From Glandiceps talaboti (lineage: Eukaryota > Hemichordata > Enteropneusta > Spengelidae), in assembly GCF_964340395.1 (NCBI RefSeq), contig NC_135566.1, positions 5,432,501 to 5,496,500 on the forward strand: a stretch of 64,000 bases of DNA, in the 5' to 3' direction. The translations under genes and the position numbers were made by a program. Below, in pieces: positions 1 through 13,200 of this stretch. The notes beneath the pieces are model-generated. The model made no database searches, was not told the origin of the DNA, and worked only from the letters and a program-made list of their open reading frames with translations. Within the stretch, counting starts at the first letter, position 1. Every line of letters begins with the position of its first letter.

Positions 1-1734
1 ATTTATACTCAGATTTAGCTATGGTAATTCAATAATGACATGACATGACACTCTCTTGCGTGATGAATGCTTCCGAACAAATTATTGTCGGTAAATACCA
101 ATTGGTGACTAAAAAGCATGAACTGACAATTATATAAATGACTAATATAATACAATTTGGCAGATATTGATGATGAATAATGGATCGACACGCAATGTCT
201 AACAAAATCTCCTGGATTCTTTTGTGCCAGGTGAATTGTTCAAACGTTCCCAGCAGGCGTGAAGCCATTTACATTGTGTCTAAACCTCAAAGGTTGCATG
301 CCAATATCAGTCAGGATTATCGCCAATCAGGATAACAACATACATATTCCTGCTGTATGTATCCTGGTCGGAATACAAGTTTTGAATTCAATTGTTGGCA
401 TGCGTTATTGGTTTTACAATATGTATCCTGATCGGGATACACGGATAAAAAATTATTGTAGATATATTTTCAGAACTCTTAAAATGCGTGACCTGAAAAA
501 TTGCCCTTGACAACTAAGTCTTGGCTTCTTGTAGGTCTTTGAGAGTGGAAAATTTACAAGATTCTTAAATTTCCATATGCGCCGTGTAGTTACGTGTGTC
601 AGCCTGAGAGTGTTCAAAGGTCCTATATTCCGATTTGGAGACAAAAAATTATCCCCATCCAGATAATTATCCCGATCAAGGTAAGCGTTTATCCCGATCG
701 AGGGATAATCCCGATTGTTGTGTTCAGAAATGTATTTTATAGTTCTTCATCACTTATCTTGATTTGTGCATGTCTAACATGTTCATGATATATAGTAGTA
801 GGAATCAACAATGTATATAAATGATTCGAAGTTAACAGATGAATGGATCACGATTACGTTGTGTAATAATTAATGATGCTCCAAACGTTATGAAGATTTT
901 GTTAGAGAACTCATTACTTGAATGTCATTTTTTTACATTACTCTTGATACTAGAATACACTGTTATTGACATGATGTACACAAAATTATATATATATATG
1001 CTAATAACCGAATATGAACTCTCGTTGAGAGTTCAGGCTCATACTTATCACGTGGATCAGAAGCCACAATTGAGCACAGTTCACGACGTATTACATGCAA
1101 TTTATATTGGTTAAATTAGTTTCAGGTGTTTATTGCCATCAATTGTAGTCACTCGGGAGGGTCCCAATCGATTAGCGGAGCTATTTTTCCTTACCGTATA
1201 TTTCTTTTCCTGGATTTTGAACTGTCAGTTCAGTATAAATTGGGATAATGAAGTGTCGATCTCAACTTATACATATCTACTCGCTAAAGAACCCCGCCCC
1301 CATCGTTAGAATGGCTGACACAAATAAAACCTTTCATCTAATTACATAACAATGTATTGAATAACACAATCCAGTATGTTCCAGTACGCCACCAAATCAT
1401 GTATATGCACTTCTTCTAGTATAAATGACATTTCATTGTCCATTTTATAGCAGATGCTTCAACATGTAGAATAATCTATAAGTTCTCATGTGAAACTACG
1501 ATAACAAAAAAGACCCTTTAAATACATCGTATCTTGCTAACTAATAACTAACAAACTATTTCATTAACTTAAAAAAGCAAACAACCCTACCATTTGATAT
1601 GATGGTAGGTTTGTTTCTTCATACTACCATTTCATAGAGGAAAACACATTGTTAGTAATTCTTGTTGCACAGAAACATTGTTGATATTAATATGTGATTA
1701 GTCTATCGTTCATGTTTGTCAGTGATTATATGTT

Positions 1735-1850
1735 ATTGTTTGTTTGTTTGTTTGTTTGTTTGTTTGTTTGTTTGTCTGTCTGTCTGTCTGTCTGTTGTCT
1801 CTCTGTCTGTCTGTCTGTCTGTCTGTCTGGCTGGCTGTTTGTTTGTTTGT
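1735..1850. repeat. Microsatellite (TGTT)n-(CTGT)n
   Basis: Compound tetranucleotide tract: TGTT units to about 1773, CTGT units to about 1829, then TTTG units. Confidence 0.95.
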
Positions 1851-3161
1851 TTATTTGTTGATTCTTTAAATGTAAACATAACTAACTAAGCCTGAGCCTC
1901 CTGTGGTATGTGTTTTCGATGTTGATGTGCAGAAAGGTATTATGAAGACTTGTACTCAGTGTCTTGTAATGTAACATTCCCAACTTCATGATATGATTTA
2001 TTACTAACCTAAAATAAAAAATGAGTGACGATCAGTTTGCAGAAAGTATATAAGATTAACGGGATGTGACGTCACAGGAGTGTCGCATTGCAATGGCGCC
2101 ATTTCACTATGGTCCACTCCTTATTTCAAATCTGTTAGCAATTATTGCAAAACAACATCAACTGTTGTTAGATATAAAGTCTGCCGTGTCTTACATTTAG
2201 TCTGTGAGGTCTAGCTATTTGATTAAACGTGACCCTTTGAACTCAACTGTTCAGTTGTTTCTTCTACAGCCCCTTCATATAACCCTTGATGCCTACTAGG
2301 CCCTGCAACACATGAGAGGGTTTCGGCAGAAGGTATACTTTGAAGTAGCAATTTAAGATCTCATGTAACTGCTGTTCTATGGGCTTTTGATTCGAAATTA
2401 GTCATGTATTAGTACCATTGTATCACTGAAAAGTACTGGAATTAAATGAGCGGAAATTGTAAAAGGTAATGCTTTAAACTAGAAAAAGAAACTGTTTTGA
2501 AATAAAGAGTGGAAACTCAAAGTTCATCTTTCATACTTCTGCTATTTAATGATTATTGATTATAATGGAGATAAAACGAGGATGAAACAAGGAAGAACTG
2601 TAGAATGAAAACGATATAGTCGTTTAGATAACAACTATGTAATAAAGAAAAAAATCAGCACATTAATAAGATTTGGTGCATCAGCTGGTAATCCAATTAC
2701 TTGCTTTAGGGTGTGTTACAAATATAAAAGTTTGATAATGGTGACATGTCTAGACTTTCAGAAATGTTATGGGTTTCTATAAATAATTTTTTTTCCGGTC
2801 GTCCTTTAAGCAACCTAGAGAATACATGTGGTAAAATAGTATATGAGTTAATGTATCTATTATGATATGTGAATGGAATAGGTTACTATGCAATATGACG
2901 AATGACAGAAAAATGTGAATTTATAGCAACTGCTTTATATCATGTCTGTATGGTATGGCATTTGAAATCTCAAAATGCAATAAAAACACATTTAGAGATC
3001 ATGAATTACAAGAGTATTTAAATCTCTACTGACGGAAGCAGAAAACTGTAAACTTGCAGGGCCAGACGATGTAGTAATGTGACATGTAATATGTATATGC
3101 TGATCCAACTAAAAATATAAATACCACTTTATCATTATAAATAAATACATAAATAGATCAA

Positions 3162-3162
<1 letters not shown>

Positions 3163-3192
<30 letters not shown>

Positions 3193-3270
3193 CATACATA
3201 CATACATACATACATACATACATACATACATACATACATACATACATACATACATACATACATACATACA

Positions 3271-3347
<77 letters not shown>
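3163..3347. repeat. Microsatellite (CATA)n-(TA)n
   Basis: About 34 CATA units followed by about 24 TA units. The three overlapping ORFs here are artefacts of a repeat lacking stop codons on the minus strand. Confidence 0.97.
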
Positions 3348-3350
<3 letters not shown>

Positions 3351-4665
3351 TATATACATATATGTGTGTGTCTGTGTGTATTCCATAAGGCATAGCATTC
3401 CATAGAGACATCCTTCACTCATAAGAAAAATAAAATCCAATTTGCACTACCATCCGTCAGCTGGTAAAACTAACCATTCGTCAACAGTCAGCTTACAGCA
3501 AATTCCAATATAATTATATGCATTGTTGTGATTCTATATGATAAATGGAGAATGGTGACATGTTTGCAATTCTCATATGCAGTGGAAGGACTAGTACTAT
3601 ACATATAAATCATGATTGTATTGCAAATGAAAACATGTGGCCAAATACTACGACGACTAAATGGATTATTGTGATATATGAAAGAGATGACGCCGTGGAA
3701 TTAAAGTAATGGTTAAACATATCTGAGTTGGCAAAATGCATTATATCATTTTTGGCATGATATGGTGTTTGGATGTACTCACAATGCAGAATAGCAATGT
3801 GTAGACCTGAAACTGTGTGCTGGTAAATCGAATATCAATCTCCAATCTGAGCTAACTCTGAGAGAAAACAATTAGAACTATAATGATTTCATATTGGCAT
3901 AATTATCTATACAGGTACTTGTCTAAGGAACTTATTTGCTCTAAAAGTTTGGTCAATTGTGCTAGGTATTTTGATAAATGCATCAATATATACATGTAAT
4001 CTTGCATTTGTTTGAGATAGAACATCCAGAATACTTGTTGGGTATGTGAAGTTTATATAGCCCATAGGCAATATATATGAAAATAATATGAATTGCCTGA
4101 ATTATAATTTTTAATAAGAAGCTGTCAAGATTTGGTTATATTACCAGATGATAATTACAAAATTCAATTGTAAAAACCAATCCCAAAAATGATATCAATT
4201 GGACTCAATTGTTTGCTGGTCATAGGAGCTGTCTGTTCAGCTGACACCCACTCTCTCTCTCAGGTCAGACAACATTAATGGATTCACTACTCGATGAATA
4301 CATTACATGCTGTATCAAATGTACATCATCCATTGATAACAGGTCAAATCGAATGTCTCAATAATCATTAAATTCACAAAGATGCCTTGCATTGCACATG
4401 CACATCATATGGTCTCTCCATCTTTGGCAATCATTTTTGACAATCTCCCGTTGAACTCTCTTCTTTTGGAGCTGTGTTTGTCAGCGCGTACACAAACGCT
4501 GCAAGCTGTTGATTGTCCAGGAAGAAATTGATCAATCGATTCATAGACTTGATTTTACACTAGCCATGTCAGCTGTTTTTCAAGCTTGACTGCCTCTGAC
4601 AACAAAACGAACTTCAAAGTAGTTGAAAGGAGCTTTTACATAAAGACACTGACAAAAGCTTAACG

Positions 4666-4717
4666 CAATTAGGTGGTGTTGGAAAATAACACAATTAGGG
4701 GGTGTTGGAAAATAACA
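4666..4717. repeat. 26-bp tandem duplication
   Basis: CAATTAGGTGGTGTTGGAAA and following bases repeated twice with one substitution (4666-4691 and 4692-4717). Confidence 0.9.
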
Positions 4718-7700
4718 GAATTGAAAAGTTATAGGTTTGTCATCTTTAAAACTATTTAACACAGTGAAGCATCCAATTGGGTATTGATTATCAAACACAG
4801 CCAATCAGGAAAGATGTTTGCAGGCATGCTGACATAAACAACTCTGAAAGAAAATGATTCAAGGATTACTACAAACCATATTATGGAATAAAGAATTCCT
4901 TGATTATATATTCAAAATGATGGTCTCTCTGAATAAAGTGACATAAGCATGTCATTTTATAAAATTTGCACACCCTCTAAATATTCATGTATGAATTTTA
5001 AAAAGTTCAATTCTGACCTCTTCCTCACATGTTAAAATGATGTTTTATCTCATACATAGTGGCATGTTGTGATATTATCAGTTTCTTAACAAGGCAGACT
5101 TTCTGGAGAGGGCATTCACTAATGTAGCATATCATGAGTGATCATTTAATTCTGTGGGGAGAAACCGAGCTTAAGACTGTACTAATGGGGATAAATAACC
5201 AATTAACAACACAGACAAAAACACACGATGATAGTGAAATGATAAGGATTGTAATTTATTTCACCAGAAAAAAGGAGTACATAGCTATAAGAAGTTGGAC
5301 AATGTCCTGATATTTTGAGATGTTGAAATACGATATCATCAAACCGTCAGTAAGTGACTATGCTGCAGTGCACTGGCAGTTACTTGATACAATTTGCAGA
5401 CATCCGTGCCTCTACACTTATGAACAATTATAGTATCGTAAACTGTACATACTGTCATAGAAAGAAGGCCCTTTAATACTATCATACTAAAACATTGGGT
5501 ATTTTTCTAACCCAAAAAACAACAACTCTGTTACATGATGAAAAAACAAAATTATAATACTACGGCCTGAAAGCAGTTCCACAACCTTAAGAAAGCACCG
5601 CTATGCCTGTATCAAATTTGACAAGTAACCAAACATCACTATCTTATCTCACCATCTAATTTTAATGATTACCTTTCCCTTGGTGAAATATGTAAATCAT
5701 TTGTAATATGCTTGATGAATACTAATTTCAATAGTCATGTTTCTCTATGTGTAAAATTGTAAATCGTTTATCAGACAATGGGTCATTATTATTGCATTAA
5801 TTGATTAGCTTGTATACATTATTGCACAGCAATTAGGTGAAGATAAAAACAATATGACTATCAAACATGCATTGGATAAAATTCTTAATATGAAATCCAG
5901 TGCAAACGATTATTGTAGAACATTCACTTTCAGTATTTGCCTGGAATCCAAGTCATCTGATTTCATAGTGATACAGGAAAGAAAGAAGAAAATTTACTGC
6001 ACAAATGGATATAAAGCAATAGTAAAGTTATGTAATATACCATGTGACAGCAGCCTCTGTCAAGGAACACCATATCATATCAGATATTCAGAACCATAGA
6101 CTTGTGCATGGATTTTAAACTCCAATAGCGCCTGTGGCTGTTATTGTACACATAAAAGTCTGGGTACATCAACACCTATTTTGGCAAGTCTGAGCATATT
6201 CTTCCACCGATACATACAACAAAAAGTATGTCTACACTTTGGATGATACTGTAAAATGGTTTGTGCTTTATGATGATGGCCAACACTATGTTTACAATTT
6301 CTTATTTAGGATGGTATATTTACTACTCAGTAATTACTGCACAGATGTGGCAAGCTAATAAATTGTTTACTTCACAATCTTGGAATTAACTCGCTATTGA
6401 TATTTACAATTGGTTAACTACATACAACATACCTTTGTTTTAATCATTCAATCAAATCTTCATTTCGTAGCCAAATTAAGATATGACATTACCATCCAGA
6501 TTAAAGCCTTAAGTAAATACTAACATACAGCAGTATACAACACAGACAAGTTGAGGGGTTAAACTTTGGTCAATGTGTTGGAAAAACCATTAAGTATCTT
6601 GGAAATGGCATGGATTCCAGACTTGTTATGCACAGAACAAGTTTCTTGAACGTGAAAATAAAAAGAGAAGAAAACAGGCATTATATCTGGAAATATTTGT
6701 TGTGAAAACCCTGTTTTTGTACCATCTAGATATCATTTGCATTAATTAAAAGGCAACATCAGTTGAATTTCAGTATAGTAACTACAATATAGTGAATTAA
6801 TTTGATAAATTTGAATTTAAATTTAGTGACATTTATAGGAGAAGCAATATGCCAATCTAAAATGCTGTCCCCATCAAGGGTAAAATTGCACTGCTATATC
6901 AAGCAACACTGTATTATTCATCATTTATACGGCTTCCAATATGATTACTACAGTTATAGCATAAAAAATAGAATCATGCAATTGGGCTGAATATTGCTAC
7001 TAACAAAGAGAGTACGTACATTCCTGATAACGAGCATGCATTAATGTAAATAGGAAAATGAGCTGTATTCACTTTCGTTAAAATTAAAGACTTGCAGATT
7101 AGAATAACAGCCAAAACAACAACAAATGTATGATAATCATATGTTTCTATGAAAGTAGACTGTTTTATTTGAACATGCATTATATCAGATATGATATCAG
7201 CCCAACCCTCTGTAAATACTTTAGTATTTAAAGGTCTATGTTTGCATGCAAAGTCAATGGGAACTGGTAATCAAACTCTGTAAATTTTGATAAAGGTTTA
7301 CATATATTTGCTGTGGTTGAACCCAAGAATATGTAGAGAAAGTGCTAGATTAAAATACGAGCTAATTGGTCAAAAGGTAGACAACTTGTACCATAAATAA
7401 ATTTCCTGAACTTTTGAACAAGAAAGTCTCACAATCACTATTTCAAAATCAATTAAACATATCCAAGGTTACCTCATAAACAGAGAGGACAAAACTGTCT
7501 GAATTCATCCATATTTAAATTCAGGGCGTCTGTAGGACTGTGTATTATCGTCTTGAGGGAAAAAAAGTAAATTTCCTTGACAATGAGTTCATGATATGAA
7601 TAATATAACCCCAAACCTCTGTCAATACTTTAGTATTTGATTTTAATCTTTTGCAAAGATGTTAGCACATGTATTCATATGGAAAAATTTCGATAAGATT

Positions 7701-9017
7701 TGAAGTGTCCTAACTTAAATGGAAAACAGTCCCCAAGGTGCACCATCTCCTAAGTGGTTTCTTATGTAATATATGATGTTCTATTGATACATATGAAGCA
7801 GATCTTGATATCAGACAGTGATCCACAAAACTCTGCATTTGCTAATTTAGTAGTAATTGACAAAAATGGGGGAAAAAATGTCTGATTTCTTTGATAACCA
7901 GATTTTGAAGCGTCAACCTACGCATTATGTAATACCACTAATGTTCCTTGTGAATACAGTAAAATGAGTGTTGAATCCTGTAAGAATACCTTAGCAACCT
8001 TTTGTTGCGACAAAATTTTAAATAAAAAATTCAAATATTACATTTTTGATAATTGTTCACCCAGAATGCAATAATAGGAAAGTTAATCCCTCATGCAATT
8101 CCAAGGCATCCTGTTAATATGATGTTGAAAGTTATGTTTCAAATATTTTGATATTTGTTGACATTGACCTCCCTGTATAAAGTAAAAGAGTGTTGCACCC
8201 TCACATTGTTTTTAGCATCACTTTCAGGCAAAGAAAATTTGATATTTTTCAATAGATGTTCTCCCTGGATAAACTAACCATGGTGTTCATCATTCTTGTA
8301 ATATATTGTCATTTTTTTTGAATCAATGAACATTCCATTTCAATATTCTGATATTTGTCAAATGTTTTTCCTGTGTTCATTTCTTGTATAATTTTTTGTA
8401 TGTTTAACGCAACATCGTTCCATTACACATTTTTCGATCTGGTGAAAATATTACTTCAAATCATTTTGTCTAGTAAAACTAAATTACAAAATATCCTAAA
8501 AAGACCTTCACTTATCATCTAAATTTTACATCATCCATTTTAATAGCAAGGAGGAAATTCCTTTCTCGGCCTCTAAAATGTGACTATTGAAGAAGCCACT
8601 ATACTCTGCCCTCCGGTGGAAAAAAGAATCCTTAGAAGAACACTGAACGGTAAATGTGTACTTCATCTAAGCCCTAGATGCTATTCTGGTTATATCCTAA
8701 ATCCTAGTATAAAGCCAAACATGCATTCACTTGCAAAATACAGTATGACATAAAATAAATGTAAACGAACCAACATGGGATAACAGTTTAAGTAGTATAC
8801 ATTGTAAACATGCATTAAAGTAATTATAAATATCAGTTATCAGTACTACACCAGTTGCTGCATTATAACGTGTGAGTGTGTGTGGCCGTAAAATATATCT
8901 ATCAAAAACACACATTCTGGTATATATTATCATATATGAATATATTATCCATATCTAATATTTCAGGTTTGATTATTCTTGTATTTATTTCCCTAGAAGT
9001 ACAATATTTCTTCAATT

Positions 9018-9215
9018 CTCGGTACCTGAAAATAGCTTTTATCTCATGTTAGAGGGTCAGAGTAGAACAAGAATGTTGACTTATTCTCATGCATGCCTAT
9101 AGTAATGTATGTGAAGTGCATGAAGCAGACGTTACGGTATTAATACAACCAAAAAATCGATGTTCACTACTTTTCTGACGTGCCTAGGGAGTGATGTTCT
9201 ATTTCAGGTACCGAG
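9018..9215. mobile_element. Small TIR element (MITE family A, copy 1)
   Basis: Perfect 13-bp terminal inverted repeats CTCGGTACCTGAA (9018-9030) and TTCAGGTACCGAG (9203-9215), extendable to about 18 bp with one mismatch. 198 bp, no coding capacity. A related copy lies at 44193-44407 in GOLGA3 intron 1. Confidence 0.75.
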
Positions 9216-10057
9216 CATTGTGACACTGTGGTTGTTAGTATGTTTTAAATCTCTGACTTTGTTTTTTTCCCCATGAGGAAATTTTACTCCATTATCAACA
9301 AACTCAAATGTTTATAGGTATCTTTATACATTGTAAGGTACTGACAGGTATACGGTCTCCTCAAAGTCTTGCCCTTTCATTTCTGTTTTCTGAATAGTGG
9401 ACTAAGTACCATCTACATCCCAATCAACCAAATCTTATACACCCTATACATATACCCACATCAACAATTCAAACCTTCAAATACAGATTTCATAGTGTCT
9501 AGCAGAACCTTTATTCAAACTTATTTTGACTGATTGATGTGTTTTGTATGGGATACCCGCATGTTCCACCGGTACTTAGTATCTAAGTATCATTTAGTAT
9601 GTCTGGCAACGAATAATTTATGTGACTGTACAAATACTTAATGGCTGAAAATTAGGATGTTGTTTTCAGGTGTTGCTATGCTATTCCATCAAGTATACCC
9701 CCCCCCCCCCCTAATATGTCTTGCATTCAAATCAAAGTCCTGTAATGCATTTTCATGTCCTGTGTAGCTAAAACTGTTTATTATTATCGCAATGTACTCT
9801 TCATATGTACAACATGTATAAACAACTTATCATAGCTTGGTGACAGCAAGTATAGCAATATGAAGTAACTGTTTTGATATGCATCTCTCACTAAATTATA
9901 GTGATTGGAACTTTGGAGTAGATGGTCCTGCCAGTATTGCTAAATGGTACTCTGTAGCGTTGTGCTACAGCGTTGTAGGTGTTACAGTAGTAGCTAGTGA
10001 TCTAAACTTTGGACTAGAGGGTGAACTGCCAGATGGTGGTGAATCATAGAGTTGGCC

Positions 10058-10223
10058 CTACAGATCTTGAACATTAGGTAGATTTGGTGTAGTAGCTGGT
10101 GATCTTATTCCAGGACTAGATGATCTACTGCTAGTGCTATTACTAGATGGTGAATTGTAGAGCTCTCCTATGGGGCTGCTGGCACAGGTACGATGTAAAG
10201 CTTTGACTTGACTGTCCACTTGC
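10058..10223 (-). CDS. GOLGA3: GOLGA3 coding exon 14 (C-terminus and stop)
   Basis: Acceptor ATATTCACAG at 10224; 55 codons from the split Arg to TAG at 10060-10058. The tail RTCASSPIGELYNSPSSNST and SRSSSPGIRSPATTPNLPN is Ser/Pro-rich with several S/T-P sites. The open frame resumes directly after the TAG and encodes a related module (9965-10057). Possible poly(A) signals (AATAAA on this strand) are at 9782-9777 and 9515-9510. Confidence 0.85.
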
Positions 10224-13200
10224 CTGTGAATATAAAGAAAGAAATTGTGCTATAACACATGAATACCAACACATTAAAATACCCAAACAACTCCTACAGA
10301 TATAAACAGTCTGATTGTTGTTTTCATTTGTCAGGTCATACTTCCGTGACATCGACTTTTGTCTTGTCAGAGTTGAATGTAGGGAACATCTCAAATGTTC
10401 ACATTCAGCATTGAAACCGTTCTATGTGCTCGCATGCTAACCTTATAGTCAGAAAACCTTCCCCATTACTTTACAATTTGTGTACTGTTACTTAACACTC
10501 AACACAGAGAAGTACCCTTTTAGATTCATACCATTCATTGGGGGTGGGGTGGGGTTGATTCATTGTTGTGAAAATAGCAAAATGATTGTGATTGTGGTTA
10601 GTGAAATGGTTTCTTGGCTAATGAATACACAGTGACATTTACAATTTCTAACTGTTGATGTCTTGTGAATGGCTGAAGTCAATTGGAAATGATAGAAAAG
10701 TTCCAGAAAACTACCGGTATTACAAGATGGCCGAGAGTCAAATATCTAATTTGTTGGGACTGATATCATTTATTTAAATGAGACGATTTAAGTCCATGGC
10801 AAGGACTTCCACTTTAACAATGAATGAGGAACAAGTTTCAATAATATAGGTGATGTAAAATCATAAAATGATTCTCCAGAACCCAAAGTTTATGAAAACA
10901 TTTTTATTTCCTGGAGTGACAATTCTCCCTTTCATGATTTCATCAAACATAAGAACTTAAAGGCCCATGATTCTATCCCAGGTTCTCTATTTTATCAGTA
11001 GAGTTATAAGGATCAGATAGCACCATCTTTTGCTCAGGACAACATTTTTTTATACAGTTCTTTTCTGACCACAATTATAATACAAATCACTTTAAGTGAA
11101 TGAATCTGAAAGGAATTCAAGGCTGTATCACGATAGCTTACAGTATGATCATATCATAAAACAAACCACACACATATTACATTTATTGGGCACAGTGATG
11201 TACATGTACAAGGTGTATCAAAATTATAAACCATGTTGGTGGAATCCCCCCCCCCCTCCCCCATACAATCCAAATCCAACAAGGGTCTTACAAGTGAGTT
11301 GAGCAACACACAGATATACCTTTACAGTAGATATATGCCACCAATTCTATACCACCAATAGCACCTACATGCAACTAAAGAACACCTCGTATAACTTTTA
11401 CATTTATGGTTCATCATGCAGTTTGACTGGGTAGAGTGCCATATTCATTTTCAATTCTGTAATAAAGTCTTATACTAGGCTATGATATTATACCTAGTGG
11501 AAAGCTGTGTGAAATTAATTTGCATCTTTTTTAAAATTGATGAATTTGTTTGTGCTGCTTTCTTATTTATTGAATAAAATAGACTGTACAGGAAATCACT
11601 GAATATTTCACACGGTGACTCATCAAGTATTACATTTTGCACTTCAGGTAAAAAGAAAAATGATCTTCTTTTCATGAGGCAAAAACAAATATATCATTAA
11701 GAATTTATACAACCATGTTATATACTTCAGGAAATTTAACACTGTAATTAGGTTGCACTGTACAAAGTGCTATCACTTGGATTTTGTGCTCTTGATAGAA
11801 TACATGTGAAATTCATTTGCAGGTTGAGTTTCACTTTCATTCAAAACAAATAAAAAGTGTTTGTCACTACACTGTACAGATTGTTGACACATACAAACGG
11901 CAAGTAGGTGATGTTCCTGGCTAAAGATGTCACCAAGTTTTTACCTCAGTAGGTCAAATGCATTGAACATGTGCCCAGTCAGGTGACCAAAGAGTAATAG
12001 TACAGAACAAGACATGGTACTATGCAATCATGTTTTTTGGTTTTAAACTGCAGTGTAAATGCCACTAGAATGCACAATAACCAATGCAAATAAACACTGG
12101 TACATACATACATACATACATATTTACGCCTTTGTAGTTGTACAAGCAGTTACCACCATCATACATGTACCACCATTAAGCTCATTTCCGCATAGTTTGC
12201 AAGGTATGCCTTGAACAAACCCTTGCCAGCTGGTGAGGGTGGAAAGACATGTATCTCAGATCTCTATTTTTGAGACTGAAAGACATGACCCGTTTTAAAG
12301 TAAAAGAGAGATCAGACATGATATTCCATCTACTTTCTGCCATTCATTTCAACGCTTCATGCAGGTGACTTTGACTAAATGTGAACTTTTGACAGATGTT
12401 CCCTAACACCTCACGAAGCCTACCATGCAGTAAATTCACTTACAATGAAAACTTACCACACTTATCTGGAAATATTGTACAAATTTGAAATAGTTTTCAA
12501 GGTTGAAAGCTGCTGGGATATGGATGGGACATAAGAATCACTCAGTTTAACATATTAATTGGGATGGTGTTGTTGCAAAGATCAACATTAACAACAAATG
12601 AAATAAAAAACAAAAAATTAAACAATATCTGACTTTATATATTGGCAAAATATTAGAAATGATATATTGTGGAAATATGGATATACTATTTCCTACTACA
12701 AAAATAATGGTACACTTCAAAATAAACTTTTAAATATGGAAATAAACTTTAAATTATGATAACCTTCCAAATATGGACATAAACTTCAAAATATGGAAAT
12801 AAACTTTAAAATATGATAAACTTCCAAATATGGACATAATCTTCCAAATATGGCTATAGACTTCAAGATGCAAATCTGATAGTCTGACACTAGAACTACA
12901 ATTTTAAAGTCTTCATCCTGCCTCGGATTCAAAATGTTTTATACGCTGTTTGCCTTACATTGAAACATTGTTGTCAATTACAAATCCATGTAAAGAGATA
13001 CTGTCAATATATGAAAATATTTTCAGTCTATGACTGTCATTTTGTTATACCGCTAAAGCTTCCTTTTTTGAATGACGTGTCTACAAATTACAAAAGAGGC
13101 AATTTTTGCCTTCATCCATCCATCCATCCATACATACTTCCTACAAATAAATTTCTTCAAATATTACTCACACAGTGTATGAGAGAAAAAAATGCGTCAT

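Larger units (their letters stand above)
1..9960. other. Intergenic stretch without a supported gene
   Basis: Only short ORFs (under 110 codons) without recognisable domains, compositional bias or splice continuity. Contents seen: GATC-centred palindromes at 300-715, a hairpin at 1582-1616, microsatellites at 1735-1850 and 3163-3347, a 26-bp tandem duplication at 4666-4717, and the MITE at 9018-9215. GOLGA3 3'UTR probably occupies the last few hundred bases. The rest is plain AT-rich DNA. Confidence 0.6.

Noticed and set aside
3109-3440. ORFs reading MYVCMYVC / YIYIYI
   Set aside because: Translation of the CATA/TA microsatellite.
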